From assembly GCA_902578115.1 (NCBI GenBank), contig CACHBR010000007.1, positions 1 through 49,572 of the forward strand: a DNA stretch of 49,572 bases. Reading direction: 5' to 3'. The notes below the pieces were generated by a model, which saw nothing but the letters and a program-made list of their open reading frames with translations, was not told the DNA's origin and searched no databases. This document shows positions 1-7,225 of this stretch, one piece after another (the first letter of the stretch is position 1; each line of letters opens with the position of its first letter). This DNA comes from an uncultured Pelagibacteraceae bacterium (GTDB lineage Bacteria; Pseudomonadota; Alphaproteobacteria; Pelagibacterales; Pelagibacteraceae). The translations under genes and the position numbers were made by a program.

Positions 1-461
1 TCCTTTTTATAAAAAAGCTCTCTGTTAGCTCCAGGTCGCATTGGGCCAATTCTTTTTTTCTTACAAATTTTAATAGCAGAAACAAAATCAGGATCAGATT
101 TTTCATTTTTTATTTTATCTATACTATTTTTTATAAATTTTTCCTCAAGTCCTTTACTTTTTAATGAATATGAAATTTTATTTAACGAATAACCTCTTCT
201 ATAAAGATTTCTTGCTTTAGCGTCAGAATAAAGTGCATCATTTAGGTAATTATGTTTTTCTAAGCCAATTACTATTTTATCAATTATTTCAGAAACCTCC
301 TTTCTGCTTTTTGAACCTTGAAATTTTGTTAAATATTTCTTTAAAAGAAAAGTTTTTGTTTGTTGTCTCGATGGGTTATATTTTTCAATATAAGAATATG
401 CTAAATCCCTTAGTTTGATAGTTAAATCTTCGAAATCTTTTTTGTTTGATATTGGATCCAT
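1..461 (-). CDS. recX: RecX-family regulatory protein, 3' end cut by window edge
   Basis: Reading the minus strand from an ATG at 461 gives an open frame of 153 codons that runs off the window start. The protein is lysine-rich and helical, with the RecX-like segment RIGPMRPGANRELFYK near the visible end and an earlier block ending in NDALYSDAKARNLYRRGYS. RecX proteins bind RecA filaments and modulate recombination in the cytoplasm. The gene diverges from the next gene with only 24 bases between the two starts, so the promoters must overlap. The C-terminus is outside the window. The family call comes from motif memory and is fairly but not fully secure. Confidence 0.72.
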   Translation of the reverse strand, partial: MDPISNKKDFEDLTIKLRDLAYSYIEKYNPSRQQTKTFLLKKYLTKFQGSKSRKEVSEIIDKIVIGLEKHNYLNDALYSDAKARNLYRRGYSLNKISYSLKSKGLEEKFIKNSIDKIKNEKSDPDFVSAIKICKKKRIGPMRPGANRELFYKK

Positions 462-485
462 AGCTTTTATATTGTACAAGATTTT

Positions 486-956
486 ATGATTAATGATCTT
501 CTACAATTTTTAAACTACGAAAATATTTATCTTATTGCAAATATTGGTGTAATTCCTTGCTGGTTTTTATTAATTTTTTTTCCTAGAGCAATATTTACAA
601 ATATTTTGGTTAAATCTGTTGTAATTCCTGCTTTATTATCCACGGCATATATTTTCATTGCCTATCAAATTTATATAACAGAGAATATTTTTGAAATTTT
701 TAATCTTTATTTTGGTTTAAACGAACTTTATTCTTTGTATTCTAATGAAGGTTTTTTATTAATTTTTTGGCTTCATTTTTTAACAGTTAATCTTTTTGCA
801 GGAAACTGGATTGTAAACGACGCCATGACCTATTCTGTATCAAAACCTTTTGTAATTATTTCCTTAATAACAACTTATTTTACTGGTCCTTTGGGTCTTG
901 TATTGTATTGGTTAATAAGAATTTTTTATTCCAAAAAAATTAATTATTATGACTAA
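486..956 (+). CDS. ABA4-like (DUF4281) integral membrane protein
   Basis: A 156-residue hydrophobic protein with about four membrane segments. The pattern PCWFLLIFFPR near residue 24, WLHFLTVNLFAGNWIVNDA near residue 95 and FTGPLGLVLYWLIR near the C-terminus matches the ABA4-like/DUF4281 family, related to a plant protein needed for neoxanthin synthesis. The bacterial role is unknown. It is the first gene of a four-gene plus-strand run and overlaps the next gene by 8 bases, suggesting translational coupling. No enzyme active site can be pointed to. Confidence 0.72.
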   Translation: MINDLLQFLNYENIYLIANIGVIPCWFLLIFFPRAIFTNILVKSVVIPALLSTAYIFIAYQIYITENIFEIFNLYFGLNELYSLYSNEGFLLIFWLHFLTVNLFAGNWIVNDAMTYSVSKPFVIISLITTYFTGPLGLVLYWLIRIFYSKKINYYD

Positions 957-1536
957 ATCTATTGAGTTTTATTTCGACTTTAGTAGTCCGTATGCTTATC
1001 TTGGTTTTAAGGAAATTAAAAAATATGAAAAAAAATATCCTTTTCAAATTAAATATATGCCAATATTTTTAGGTGGACTTCATAATTCTGCGGGCATAAC
1101 GCCAGCAGCATTTAACAAGATAAAATCTAAGTATATGGTTCAGGACACAAAATTAGTCGCGAACAAAAAAAATATCAAATTTAGTTTCAATTCTTATTTT
1201 CCGATAAAAACGGTAAATTTTATGAGAGGTGCTATAATTGCAAAGGATGATAACTATGAAAAAATTTATGTTGAGAAAATTTTCGACTCCATTTGGAGAG
1301 ATGGGTTAAATATGAACGATAATATTATAATTAATAAGGTGCTAAAAAATTTAGATTTAAATCCTAGTATCTTTTTTGGAAAAGTTTCAGACATAAAAAT
1401 TAAAGATAAATTGAAAAAATTAACAAATGATGCGTTAAAAAAAGGAATATTTGGTGCTCCCACTTATTACGTTAATAGAAAAATCTTTTTTGGTCAAGAT
1501 AGATTGATCTATGCAATTGATGAGATTAAAAAATAA
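949..1536 (+). CDS. 2-hydroxychromene-2-carboxylate isomerase / DsbA-fold (GST kappa-like) protein
   Basis: The 195-residue protein opens with FYFDFSSPYAYLG, the thioredoxin-fold start of HCCA isomerases and kappa-class GSTs, in which a serine of the SSPY segment activates glutathione. The C-terminal GIFGAPTYYVNRKIFFGQDRL-type block supplies the cis-proline (GAPT) and closing strand of the fold. Length fits the family (about 190-220). It lacks a CXXC motif, so it is not a classical disulfide oxidoreductase. In a genome with no other aromatic-degradation gene in view, the substrate is better left open: a glutathione-dependent isomerase or transferase. It overlaps both neighbours (8 bases and 1 base), so it is very probably co-translated with them. 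Confidence 0.82.
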   Translation: MTKSIEFYFDFSSPYAYLGFKEIKKYEKKYPFQIKYMPIFLGGLHNSAGITPAAFNKIKSKYMVQDTKLVANKKNIKFSFNSYFPIKTVNFMRGAIIAKDDNYEKIYVEKIFDSIWRDGLNMNDNIIINKVLKNLDLNPSIFFGKVSDIKIKDKLKKLTNDALKKGIFGAPTYYVNRKIFFGQDRLIYAIDEIKK

Positions 1537-2564
1537 TGAGAGAAGTTAAATCTAAAAAAAACAATCCTTTTAAAAAGTTTTTTATAAAGATTTGTAGATT
1601 TTTTGGGTTAGAGTTAATAGACCAAAGCAATTTTTCAATACCAACCTCCAACAAATCTATTAATGATACTTTAAGTGTGCCTGGAGAAAAATCAATTACT
1701 CTACCGATGGGTAAAATAAACATTACAAGACCTGTGAAATCATTAAATATTATTTTAAGAACCTGCATGTCGGTTAATATGCTTACTCAATCAAAAAAAA
1801 GAATTTTTGAAAAGGATAAGGAGGAGTATACCAAAAGAACACTTATTTCGTTAATTAATAGTGTTCATTATGCTAAAGATTTTTTTAAAAATGTAAAATT
1901 TAAAGTACATATAATTGATCACAACTCCTCAAAAAATCAAATTAATGATATTAAAATAATTTTAGATAAATCAAATTTAAATTTTGAAATTTTAAATTTA
2001 AAATTTGAAGAATATTCAAATCTTATAGAAAAAATCAACGAAGAAGAAAAAGAGGTAACAAATAATCAAAAATCAAATATGTCGAATATTCATCAATCAT
2101 TAATCCTTTCTAAAGAGGCATGTGAAGATCTTACTTATTTTGTTGAAGACGATTATATTCATGAAAAAAATAGTCTTGCAGAAATGCTTTTTGCTTATGA
2201 AAAGATAGCATCACTTACAAAAAAAGAATTAATTATTTGCCCTACAGATTATCCATTTCTTTATAATCAAAATGAAAGTACCAAAATTTTTTTAGGTGAT
2301 AAAAAGCACTGGCGTCAAATAGACCAGACATTATGTACATTTTTAACTAGTAAAGAAATTATCGATAGATATTGGGATCAAATTATAAGCATGTGTAAAT
2401 TTGAGCACTACCCTTTTGAAAAACCATTACATAATATTTATAAAAAAGAATTATGTATATCACCAATACCTTCACTAGCAGTTCATTTTACAAACATAAA
2501 CTCGATTTACGGATTGTCTCCAAATGTAGATTGGAAAAGGTTGTGGAATGAAAATTCAAGTTAA
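1536..2564 (+). CDS. Putative glycosyltransferase-like protein of unknown specificity
   Basis: A 342-residue soluble-looking protein with no signal peptide. Residues from about 70 begin a beta strand (LNIILRTCMS) followed by KRTLISLINSVHYAKDFF and a strand VHIIDHNSS, a layout like the N-terminal half of GT-A nucleotide-sugar transferases. FVEDDYIHE near residue 210 could be the metal-binding acidic motif, and HWRQIDQTLCTF with PFEKPLHNIY lies in the acceptor half. This is inference from pattern only; I do not recognise a named family. It starts on the last base of the previous stop codon and overlaps the peroxiredoxin by 17 bases. A role in surface-sugar modification is possible. Confidence 0.55.
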   Translation: MREVKSKKNNPFKKFFIKICRFFGLELIDQSNFSIPTSNKSINDTLSVPGEKSITLPMGKINITRPVKSLNIILRTCMSVNMLTQSKKRIFEKDKEEYTKRTLISLINSVHYAKDFFKNVKFKVHIIDHNSSKNQINDIKIILDKSNLNFEILNLKFEEYSNLIEKINEEEKEVTNNQKSNMSNIHQSLILSKEACEDLTYFVEDDYIHEKNSLAEMLFAYEKIASLTKKELIICPTDYPFLYNQNESTKIFLGDKKHWRQIDQTLCTFLTSKEIIDRYWDQIISMCKFEHYPFEKPLHNIYKKELCISPIPSLAVHFTNINSIYGLSPNVDWKRLWNENSS

Positions 2565-3009
2565 TAAAAAAGCAATAAATTTTAAGTTACAGTCTACATC
2601 AGGTAAAATTTTTAATTTATCAGATGTAAAAAACGGGTTGGTTGTATACTTTTATCCAAAAGATAATACTCCAGGATGCACTCTAGAAACTAAAGATTTT
2701 TCATTGCTTTATAAGAAATTTAAATCACTTAAGTACGAGGTTGTAGGTATATCTAAAGATAATATGGAAAGTCATATAAAATTCAAAAAAAAATTCAAAG
2801 TTCCTTTCCAACTCCTCTCTGACGAAAAGATACAAGTACAAAAAAAATATGGTATCTGGGGACCTAAGTCTTTTATGGGTAAAAAGTTTATGGGAACAAT
2901 TAGATCAACAATTGTTATTGATAAAGGCAAAATTATAAAAGTATGGTCAAATGTTAGAGTTAAAGATCATGCAAAAGAAGTTCTTAATTTTATAAAATCA
3001 TCAAAATAA
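2548..3009 (+). CDS. bcp: Peroxiredoxin, Bcp/PrxQ type, 1-Cys
   Basis: A 153-residue thioredoxin-fold peroxidase. The peroxidatic cysteine is Cys44 in NTPGCTLETKDF, and the fold is confirmed by VVYFYPKDNTPGCT and the later FMGTIRSTIVID strand. It reduces hydroperoxides in the cytoplasm. In many Bcp proteins a resolving cysteine lies five residues after the first; here that position is lysine and the whole protein has only one cysteine, so it should work as a 1-Cys enzyme that needs an external thiol. It is the last gene of the plus-strand run and is followed by a hairpin at 3011-3032. Confidence 0.9.
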   Translation: MKIQVNKKAINFKLQSTSGKIFNLSDVKNGLVVYFYPKDNTPGCTLETKDFSLLYKKFKSLKYEVVGISKDNMESHIKFKKKFKVPFQLLSDEKIQVQKKYGIWGPKSFMGKKFMGTIRSTIVIDKGKIIKVWSNVRVKDHAKEVLNFIKSSK

Positions 3010-3010
3010 A

Positions 3011-3032
3011 AAGGCCCGATCTCTCGGGCCTT
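3011..3032 (+). terminator. Stem-loop terminator after the peroxiredoxin gene
   Basis: A perfect 9-bp stem AAGGCCCGA / TCGGGCCTT around a TCTC loop starts one base after the peroxiredoxin stop codon. The following tract is only mildly T-rich. Its stem core GGCCCG/CGGGCC is repeated in the second hairpin at 3072-3099. Confidence 0.75.
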
Positions 3033-3071
3033 ATATTACCTAAACTTTAGGGAAGGTAATCTGCTAAAAAG

Positions 3072-3099
3072 TAAGGCCCGGACTAAAAACCGGGCCTTA
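3072..3099 (-). terminator. Stem-loop terminator after amtB
   Basis: A 10-bp stem TAAGGCCCGG / CCGGGCCTTA around an 8-base A-rich loop, lying 33 bases past the amtB stop. Read on the minus strand it is followed by ACTTTTTAG, a reasonable U-tract, so it most likely terminates amtB. It shares its core with the hairpin at 3011-3032, as though one terminator unit had been duplicated. Confidence 0.7.
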
Positions 3100-3132
3100 A
3101 ATTATCTCCTAAACGAAGGGAGGGAGAGTTAT

Positions 3133-4425
3133 TTAATCTCTTATACCGTAAGCGATTACACCAACCTCGGACTTATCAGTTCCAAGCCTTTCAGCTTCTT
3201 TACTGATTCTTATTCCAATAGTCATTTTCATAATTGACCATACGATGTATGACACTACGAAAACGAAAACTACTACTGAAATAGTTCCTAAGAATTGTGA
3301 ACCAAAACCTACTTCTGTATTTGTAAATGGAACTGCTAATGTACCCCACACTCCAGCAACTAAGTGTGCAGGAATAGCACCAACAACATCATCTATTTTC
3401 ATTTTATATAATAGTTTTGTTGAGTAGTACATTAATACACCAGCTATTGCTCCAATCACGATTGCAGCAAGTGGGCTTGGTGCTAAAGGTTCCGCTGTTA
3501 TACCAACTAAACCAGCTATCGCACCATTAAGCATCATGACTACGTCAGTTTTACCACCGGCAAGTCTTGATACTGTAGCAGCGGCTAATACACCACCACC
3601 TGCAGCTAAGTTAGTATTAATATATATTGTTGCAACAGAGCTAACGTCTTCTAATGTTCCAGCAGCTAATTGTGAACCACCGTTAAATCCAAACCAACCT
3701 AACCAAAGTATAAATACCCCAAGCGTTGCTAATGGAATTGAAGAAGCCGCAAAAGGTGCCATAGCTTTTACGCCACCTCCTGAAGTAAATCTTCCAGATC
3801 TCGCACCAAGTACTATTGCACCGGCAAGAGCAGCAGCTCCTCCAGCAGCATGTACTAATGTTGAACCTGCAAAATCAGAAAAACCAGCAGCTGATAACCA
3901 ACCACCGCCCCACTGCCATCCCATTTCAATTGGATAAATAAATCCAGTTAAAATAGCTGCAAATAAGAAGAATGGCCAAATTTTAATTCTTTCAGCCAAT
4001 GTTCCTGATACGATTGACATTGTTGTTGCACAGAATACCATTTGGAAAAACCAATCTGAACCATCAGAATAACCTGTTTCTAAAGATGATGCGTCACTCC
4101 AAGAAGAGAATGAACCTATCCATCCACCTTCTGGTATACCGTATGCTAAATTGTATCCAACTAACCAGAACATTACTCCAGCAATTGAATATAAACCTAT
4201 ATTTTTTGCGCAGATCGCTGATACACTTTTAGATGTTACCAACCCTGATTCAAGCATGGCGAAACCTGCCGCCATCCACATGACCAGAAAACCTGACATT
4301 AAAAATAATATTGTATTAAATATGTATTGTACTTCCGCCGATACAGTCGTATTTGCGTACCCTAAACCAGCAAAGCTGAAATAAAGTGCTGTACCTGCAA
4401 AAAAGTAACCAAGTATTTTTTTCAT
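3133..4425 (-). CDS. amtB: Ammonium transporter AmtB
   Basis: A 430-residue Amt/Rh-family channel of the cytoplasmic membrane with a predicted signal peptide (MKKILGYFF...GYA) and about eleven membrane helices. The family hallmarks are present: DFAGSTLVHAAGG carries the structural Asp and first pore His, and IPAHLVAGVWGT carries the second pore His. The start at 4425 is chosen over an in-frame ATG at 4443 because AGGAGG lies just before it and the signal peptide begins there. No PII (glnK) gene is adjacent, unlike the common glnK-amtB pair. It imports ammonium for glutamine synthesis. A direct repeat about 50-70 bases upstream may be an operator. Confidence 0.96.
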   Translation of the reverse strand: MKKILGYFFAGTALYFSFAGLGYANTTVSAEVQYIFNTILFLMSGFLVMWMAAGFAMLESGLVTSKSVSAICAKNIGLYSIAGVMFWLVGYNLAYGIPEGGWIGSFSSWSDASSLETGYSDGSDWFFQMVFCATTMSIVSGTLAERIKIWPFFLFAAILTGFIYPIEMGWQWGGGWLSAAGFSDFAGSTLVHAAGGAAALAGAIVLGARSGRFTSGGGVKAMAPFAASSIPLATLGVFILWLGWFGFNGGSQLAAGTLEDVSSVATIYINTNLAAGGGVLAAATVSRLAGGKTDVVMMLNGAIAGLVGITAEPLAPSPLAAIVIGAIAGVLMYYSTKLLYKMKIDDVVGAIPAHLVAGVWGTLAVPFTNTEVGFGSQFLGTISVVVFVFVVSYIVWSIMKMTIGIRISKEAERLGTDKSEVGVIAYGIRD

Positions 4426-4472
4426 ACTTCCTCCTTTGTTCATAATAAATTCTTAAATGATTGATTGAAAAA

Positions 4473-4502
4473 GAGTTACGTTAAGTGACGTTGTGAGTTA
4501 TG
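4473..4502 (-). promoter_or_regulatory. 10-bp tandem direct repeat upstream of amtB
   Basis: On the minus strand AACGTCACTT is followed directly by AACGTAACTC (8 of 10 bases shared), preceded by a degenerate CATAACTCAC copy. Repeats one helical turn apart are typical of sites for dimeric regulators such as OmpR-type response regulators. It lies in the only upstream region of amtB. Function is inferred. Confidence 0.35.
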
Positions 4503-4531
4503 CAGTTTTTGCAAGGGGTGCGGCGTTTTCA

Positions 4532-4566
4532 AACAATCCCCAAAATCATAGATTTCAGGGATTGTT
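4532..4566 (-). terminator. Stem-loop terminator after the HU gene
   Basis: AACAATCCC and GGGATTGTT form a 9-bp stem, with further pairing of the TGAAATC / GATTTTG flanks toward the loop, starting 8 bases after the HU stop codon on the minus strand. It probably ends HU transcription and separates it from amtB. Confidence 0.65.
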
Positions 4567-4574
4567 GAATTAGG

Positions 4575-4850
4575 TTACTTATTGAACATATCTTTCAAAC
4601 TTTTCGCTGGAAGGAATTTAACCTTCTGTGATGCGCTAATTTGAATTTGTTCACCAGTTCTAGGGTTTCTACCAATTCTGGCTTTTCTTTTGGCTACTTT
4701 ATATGTACCAAAACCAGCGATTTTAACCGGTTCGTCACTTTTTAAACAATCCAGTATTATCTGGGTAATTGTATCAAAAGTTCTCTCCGCGTCTGCTTTG
4801 CTTTGACTTAAAGTAGAAGCAATTTTATTAACTAGTTGTTTTTTGTTCAT
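4575..4850 (-). CDS. hup: HU-family DNA-binding protein
   Basis: A 91-residue histone-like protein. The family signature GFGTYKVAKRKARIGRNPRTG at about residues 46-66 contains the DNA-intercalating beta arm with its Arg-Asn-Pro tip, and the N-terminal helices (MNKKQLVNKIA) form the dimer core. It bends and compacts DNA in the nucleoid. An IHF subunit cannot be excluded by motif alone, but the sequence reads as HU. An AAGGGG ribosome site sits seven bases before the ATG. It has its own upstream region of 158 bases with nested inverted repeats and its own terminator, so it is probably monocistronic. Confidence 0.95.
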   Translation of the reverse strand: MNKKQLVNKIASTLSQSKADAERTFDTITQIILDCLKSDEPVKIAGFGTYKVAKRKARIGRNPRTGEQIQISASQKVKFLPAKSLKDMFNK

Positions 4851-4895
4851 TTATGCCCCTTTTTATTGATATTTTGAATTTGTCTAAAAACTAAG

Positions 4896-4971
4896 TAAAA
4901 TCAACAATTATTTAGTGTTTTTTTGACATATTAACACTATATATTGTGGATGTTAAAAACTGTTGATTTTA
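4896..4971 (-). repeat. Nested inverted repeats in the rseP-hup intergenic region
   Basis: An outer perfect 11-bp inverted repeat (TAAAATCAACA at 4896-4906 with TGTTGATTTTA at 4961-4971) encloses an inner 7-bp one (TAGTGTT at 4913-4919 with AACACTA at 4933-4939). TTAACA at 4931-4936 could instead pair with TGTTAA at 4951-4956, so the inner arms have two exclusive partners. It could be a protease-gene terminator, an HU leader RNA or a protein-binding site; the sequence does not decide. Confidence 0.5.
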
Positions 4972-5008
4972 TTAGCTTTTTTGAGGTACTGAAAAATATT
5001 AGCTAAAT

Positions 5009-6106
5009 CTACCAAGTATTTATATCGTTAAAAGTTGTGAAAAGCATCAATGAAACTAATAAAAATAGCCCGATTCGAAAAAATCCCTCTTGAGTTTTTT
5101 GTGATAAAGGTCTCCCAAGTATTTTTTCAAATAGGAAAAACATCAAGTGTCCTCCATCTAATAAAGGTATAGGAAACAAATTAATTAATCCTAAGCTTAT
5201 GGATATATAAGCAATTGTAGTGATAAAAGCTAATAAACCAAACTCAGCAACTTGACCTGATATTTTCGCGATTTTAATTGGTCCTCCTAATTGAGAGGTG
5301 TCGGCCTTACCAGTTATCATTGAGCCCACGTAACTTAAAGTCGTTTTAGTTACAAACCATATTTCCTGGACTGAATAATAGATTGCAGAAACTGGTCCTA
5401 GCTTTTTTTGATTTAGTTCATTTGTAACTGGTGTAATTGAAATACCTATTATTTTTTTTTTGATTGAATTCCCGAAAGCATCTTCTGCATCTATAGATTT
5501 AGTTTCAGTTTTAAAAGTAATTTCTCTATCGTTTCTTAATACAGTAATGTCAATAGTATCTGATGAGCTTGTATTTATAAATGTAGAAACCTCTCTAATA
5601 CTTAAAATTTTATTATTATTTATTGATAAAATAATGTCATCTTTCATTAAGCCAGCTTTATCTGCTGGACCATCGATAGTAATTTTATCAATTTTAGGCT
5701 GTGTAAAATCTTTTCCTACGAACATGTAAATTGATGTAAAGATAACTATAGCTAATAAAAAATTTGCCAATGGACCTCCAAAAACTATTAATGCTCTTTG
5801 ATAAAGGGGTTTTGTAATAAATAACTTTTCTTGATCTTCTTTACTGTATTTTTTTAAAATTTCAGCTTGTTCTGCTTGGCTAAAAACATTTCTGTCACCA
5901 AAAAATTTTACATAGCCTCCTAAAGGGATAAGACAGAATTTCCATCTTGTTCCACTTTTATCATTAAACCCAAATAACTCTTTACCAAAACCGATTGAAA
6001 AATCAGTAACACCAACTTTATATTTTCTAGCAAAATAATAGTGTCCATATTCATGAATAAAAACAACTACTGTAATTAAAATAATGAAAGGTATTATAAA
6101 ATTCAT
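5009..6106 (-). CDS. rseP: RIP site-2 metalloprotease (RseP/MMP family)
   Basis: A 365-residue membrane zinc protease that cuts transmembrane segments of its substrates, such as anti-sigma factors. The N-terminal HEYGHYYFAR (HExxH) binds zinc; a PDZ domain occupies about residues 130-200 (GPADKAGLMKDDIILSIN); LINLFPIPLLDGGHLMFFL is the C-terminal NPxPxxDG-type motif giving the third ligand. Only one PDZ domain is seen, where E. coli RseP has two, and the protein is correspondingly shorter. The ATG at 6106 overlaps the rhomboid stop as ATGA and has AAGGA upstream; a TTG three codons earlier is less likely. The usual dxr/bamA neighbours are absent. Confidence 0.93.
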   Translation of the reverse strand: MNFIIPFIILITVVVFIHEYGHYYFARKYKVGVTDFSIGFGKELFGFNDKSGTRWKFCLIPLGGYVKFFGDRNVFSQAEQAEILKKYSKEDQEKLFITKPLYQRALIVFGGPLANFLLAIVIFTSIYMFVGKDFTQPKIDKITIDGPADKAGLMKDDIILSINNNKILSIREVSTFINTSSSDTIDITVLRNDREITFKTETKSIDAEDAFGNSIKKKIIGISITPVTNELNQKKLGPVSAIYYSVQEIWFVTKTTLSYVGSMITGKADTSQLGGPIKIAKISGQVAEFGLLAFITTIAYISISLGLINLFPIPLLDGGHLMFFLFEKILGRPLSQKTQEGFFRIGLFLLVSLMLFTTFNDINTW

Positions 6107-6831
6107 TGTTCCCAAGGTCCTTTTTTCTTTATATTTTTATTTGTCTTTTTAAGATTACTTTTTACGGATTTTTTATTAAAAAATAATATCAAAATAACAC
6201 CAGAGATAAAACCTCCAATATGTGCGGCATAGGCAACCCCTCCAACTGATGAAGATGAAAGAAAAGAATTTACAAACTGTAATATGAACCAAAATCCGAG
6301 AACATACAAAGCTCTTATTTTAAGAAGCTGGCTGAAAAAACCAAATGGTATTAAAACTAAAACTCTGGCATTAGGATAATTTATTAAATAAGCTCCTAGA
6401 ACTCCGCCAATAGCTCCACTAGCGCCTATCATCGGAATTTGAGAATTTACATCTATTAAAACCTGGGACATCGCTGCTCCAATTCCACAGACTAAATAAA
6501 AAATTACGAAATTTAATGTTCCTAAATCATCTTCTATATTGTCCGCAAAAATCCACAAATACAACATATTGCCTATCAGATGCATCCAGCCTCCGTGCAT
6601 AAACATTGAGGTAAAAATTGTACCTATTGGCGATATTCTGTTTAGATCACTAGGTAATTGGTCTATGCCCATAAGAACGGATGGAATTAATCCATATGAA
6701 TATGTGAAGTCTCTTAATTCATTCTCACTCAGTCCAATTTGGGCTAAAAAAATAAGAACACAAAAACCAATTATACCATAGCTCACAATTGGTCTTGAGC
6801 TAGTTGGATTATCATCTTTTAAAGGAATCAT
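6103..6831 (-). CDS. Rhomboid-family intramembrane serine protease
   Basis: A 242-residue protein with six to seven membrane helices. The catalytic serine is in GASGAIGGVLGAYL (about residue 137), the histidine in AHIGGFISG (about residue 204), and the family HLIGNMLYLWIFADNIED loop lies between the first helices. Rhomboids cleave transmembrane proteins within the lipid bilayer. The gene is coupled to the site-2 protease by an ATGA overlap, so two mechanistically different intramembrane proteases are made from one message. The C-terminal tail is lysine-rich (KKTNKNIKKK) and cytoplasmic by the positive-inside rule. The substrate is unknown. Confidence 0.93.
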   Translation of the reverse strand: MIPLKDDNPTSSRPIVSYGIIGFCVLIFLAQIGLSENELRDFTYSYGLIPSVLMGIDQLPSDLNRISPIGTIFTSMFMHGGWMHLIGNMLYLWIFADNIEDDLGTLNFVIFYLVCGIGAAMSQVLIDVNSQIPMIGASGAIGGVLGAYLINYPNARVLVLIPFGFFSQLLKIRALYVLGFWFILQFVNSFLSSSSVGGVAYAAHIGGFISGVILILFFNKKSVKSNLKKTNKNIKKKGPWEQ

Positions 6832-6912
6832 AATTTTTTCTACTCTTTTTAGCTATTTTATGGATATTTTAAACATTTGATTTTATCAACCCTTAATTGT
6901 AGGATTAACGCA

Positions 6913-7224
6913 ATGAGCGAAAAAACTTCAGTTCTACTATCAGACGTGACTATAAGAGGCAACGTTGTTGAGAAAGAAAAACTAATGACTGATGCAAAAA
7001 TAGACGGCGATGTATCGGCAGATAAACTTCAAACCTTCGAGGGTTCAGAAATAAAAGGTAATATAAATTCGTCTGATGTTAGTTTAGGTGGAACTTTAAG
7101 AGGTAATATTAAATCAGACAAAATAAGAATTAAATCAACTGCTGACGTAGATGGTGTTTTGAACCAAAAAAACTTATCTATTGAAGATGGGGCAAAACTA
7201 AAAATAAAGGCTGAAACTTACTAA
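6913..7224 (+). CDS. Bactofilin (polymer-forming cytoskeletal protein)
   Basis: A 103-residue protein with repeated beta-helix turns (IRGNVVEKEKL, IDGDVSADKLQ, IKGNINSSDVS, LRGNIKSDKIR), the pattern of the bactofilin/DUF583 domain. Bactofilins self-assemble without nucleotides into filaments attached to the membrane and organise cell-wall or stalk enzymes. It consists almost entirely of the core domain with short tails, as in minimal members. The start at 6913 is preferred because TAGGA precedes it and the family begins here; an in-frame TTG at 6877 would add an unconvincing leader. It diverges from the rhomboid gene and ends one base before the LysR gene on the opposite strand. Confidence 0.9.
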   Translation: MSEKTSVLLSDVTIRGNVVEKEKLMTDAKIDGDVSADKLQTFEGSEIKGNINSSDVSLGGTLRGNIKSDKIRIKSTADVDGVLNQKNLSIEDGAKLKIKAETY

Positions 7225-7225
7225 T

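Noticed and set aside
233-418. A 61-codon plus-strand frame near the window start
   Set aside because: It is antisense to the recX-like gene, whose product shows real family motifs.
3536-3937. A 133-codon plus-strand open frame inside amtB
   Set aside because: It is antisense to a clearly conserved transporter gene and has proline/alanine-rich shadow composition.
4505-4530. A sigma-54-like -24/-12 sequence (CGCCGCACCCCTTGCA on the minus strand) upstream of amtB
   Set aside because: The nearly invariant -24 GG is GC here, and SAR11 genomes as I know them have no rpoN. The match to the TTGCA half alone is not enough.
4921-4945. TTGACA on the plus strand with TATAT after it, as a promoter for an unannotated plus-strand transcript
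   Set aside because: The spacing is about 10 bases, too short, and no plus-strand gene follows.
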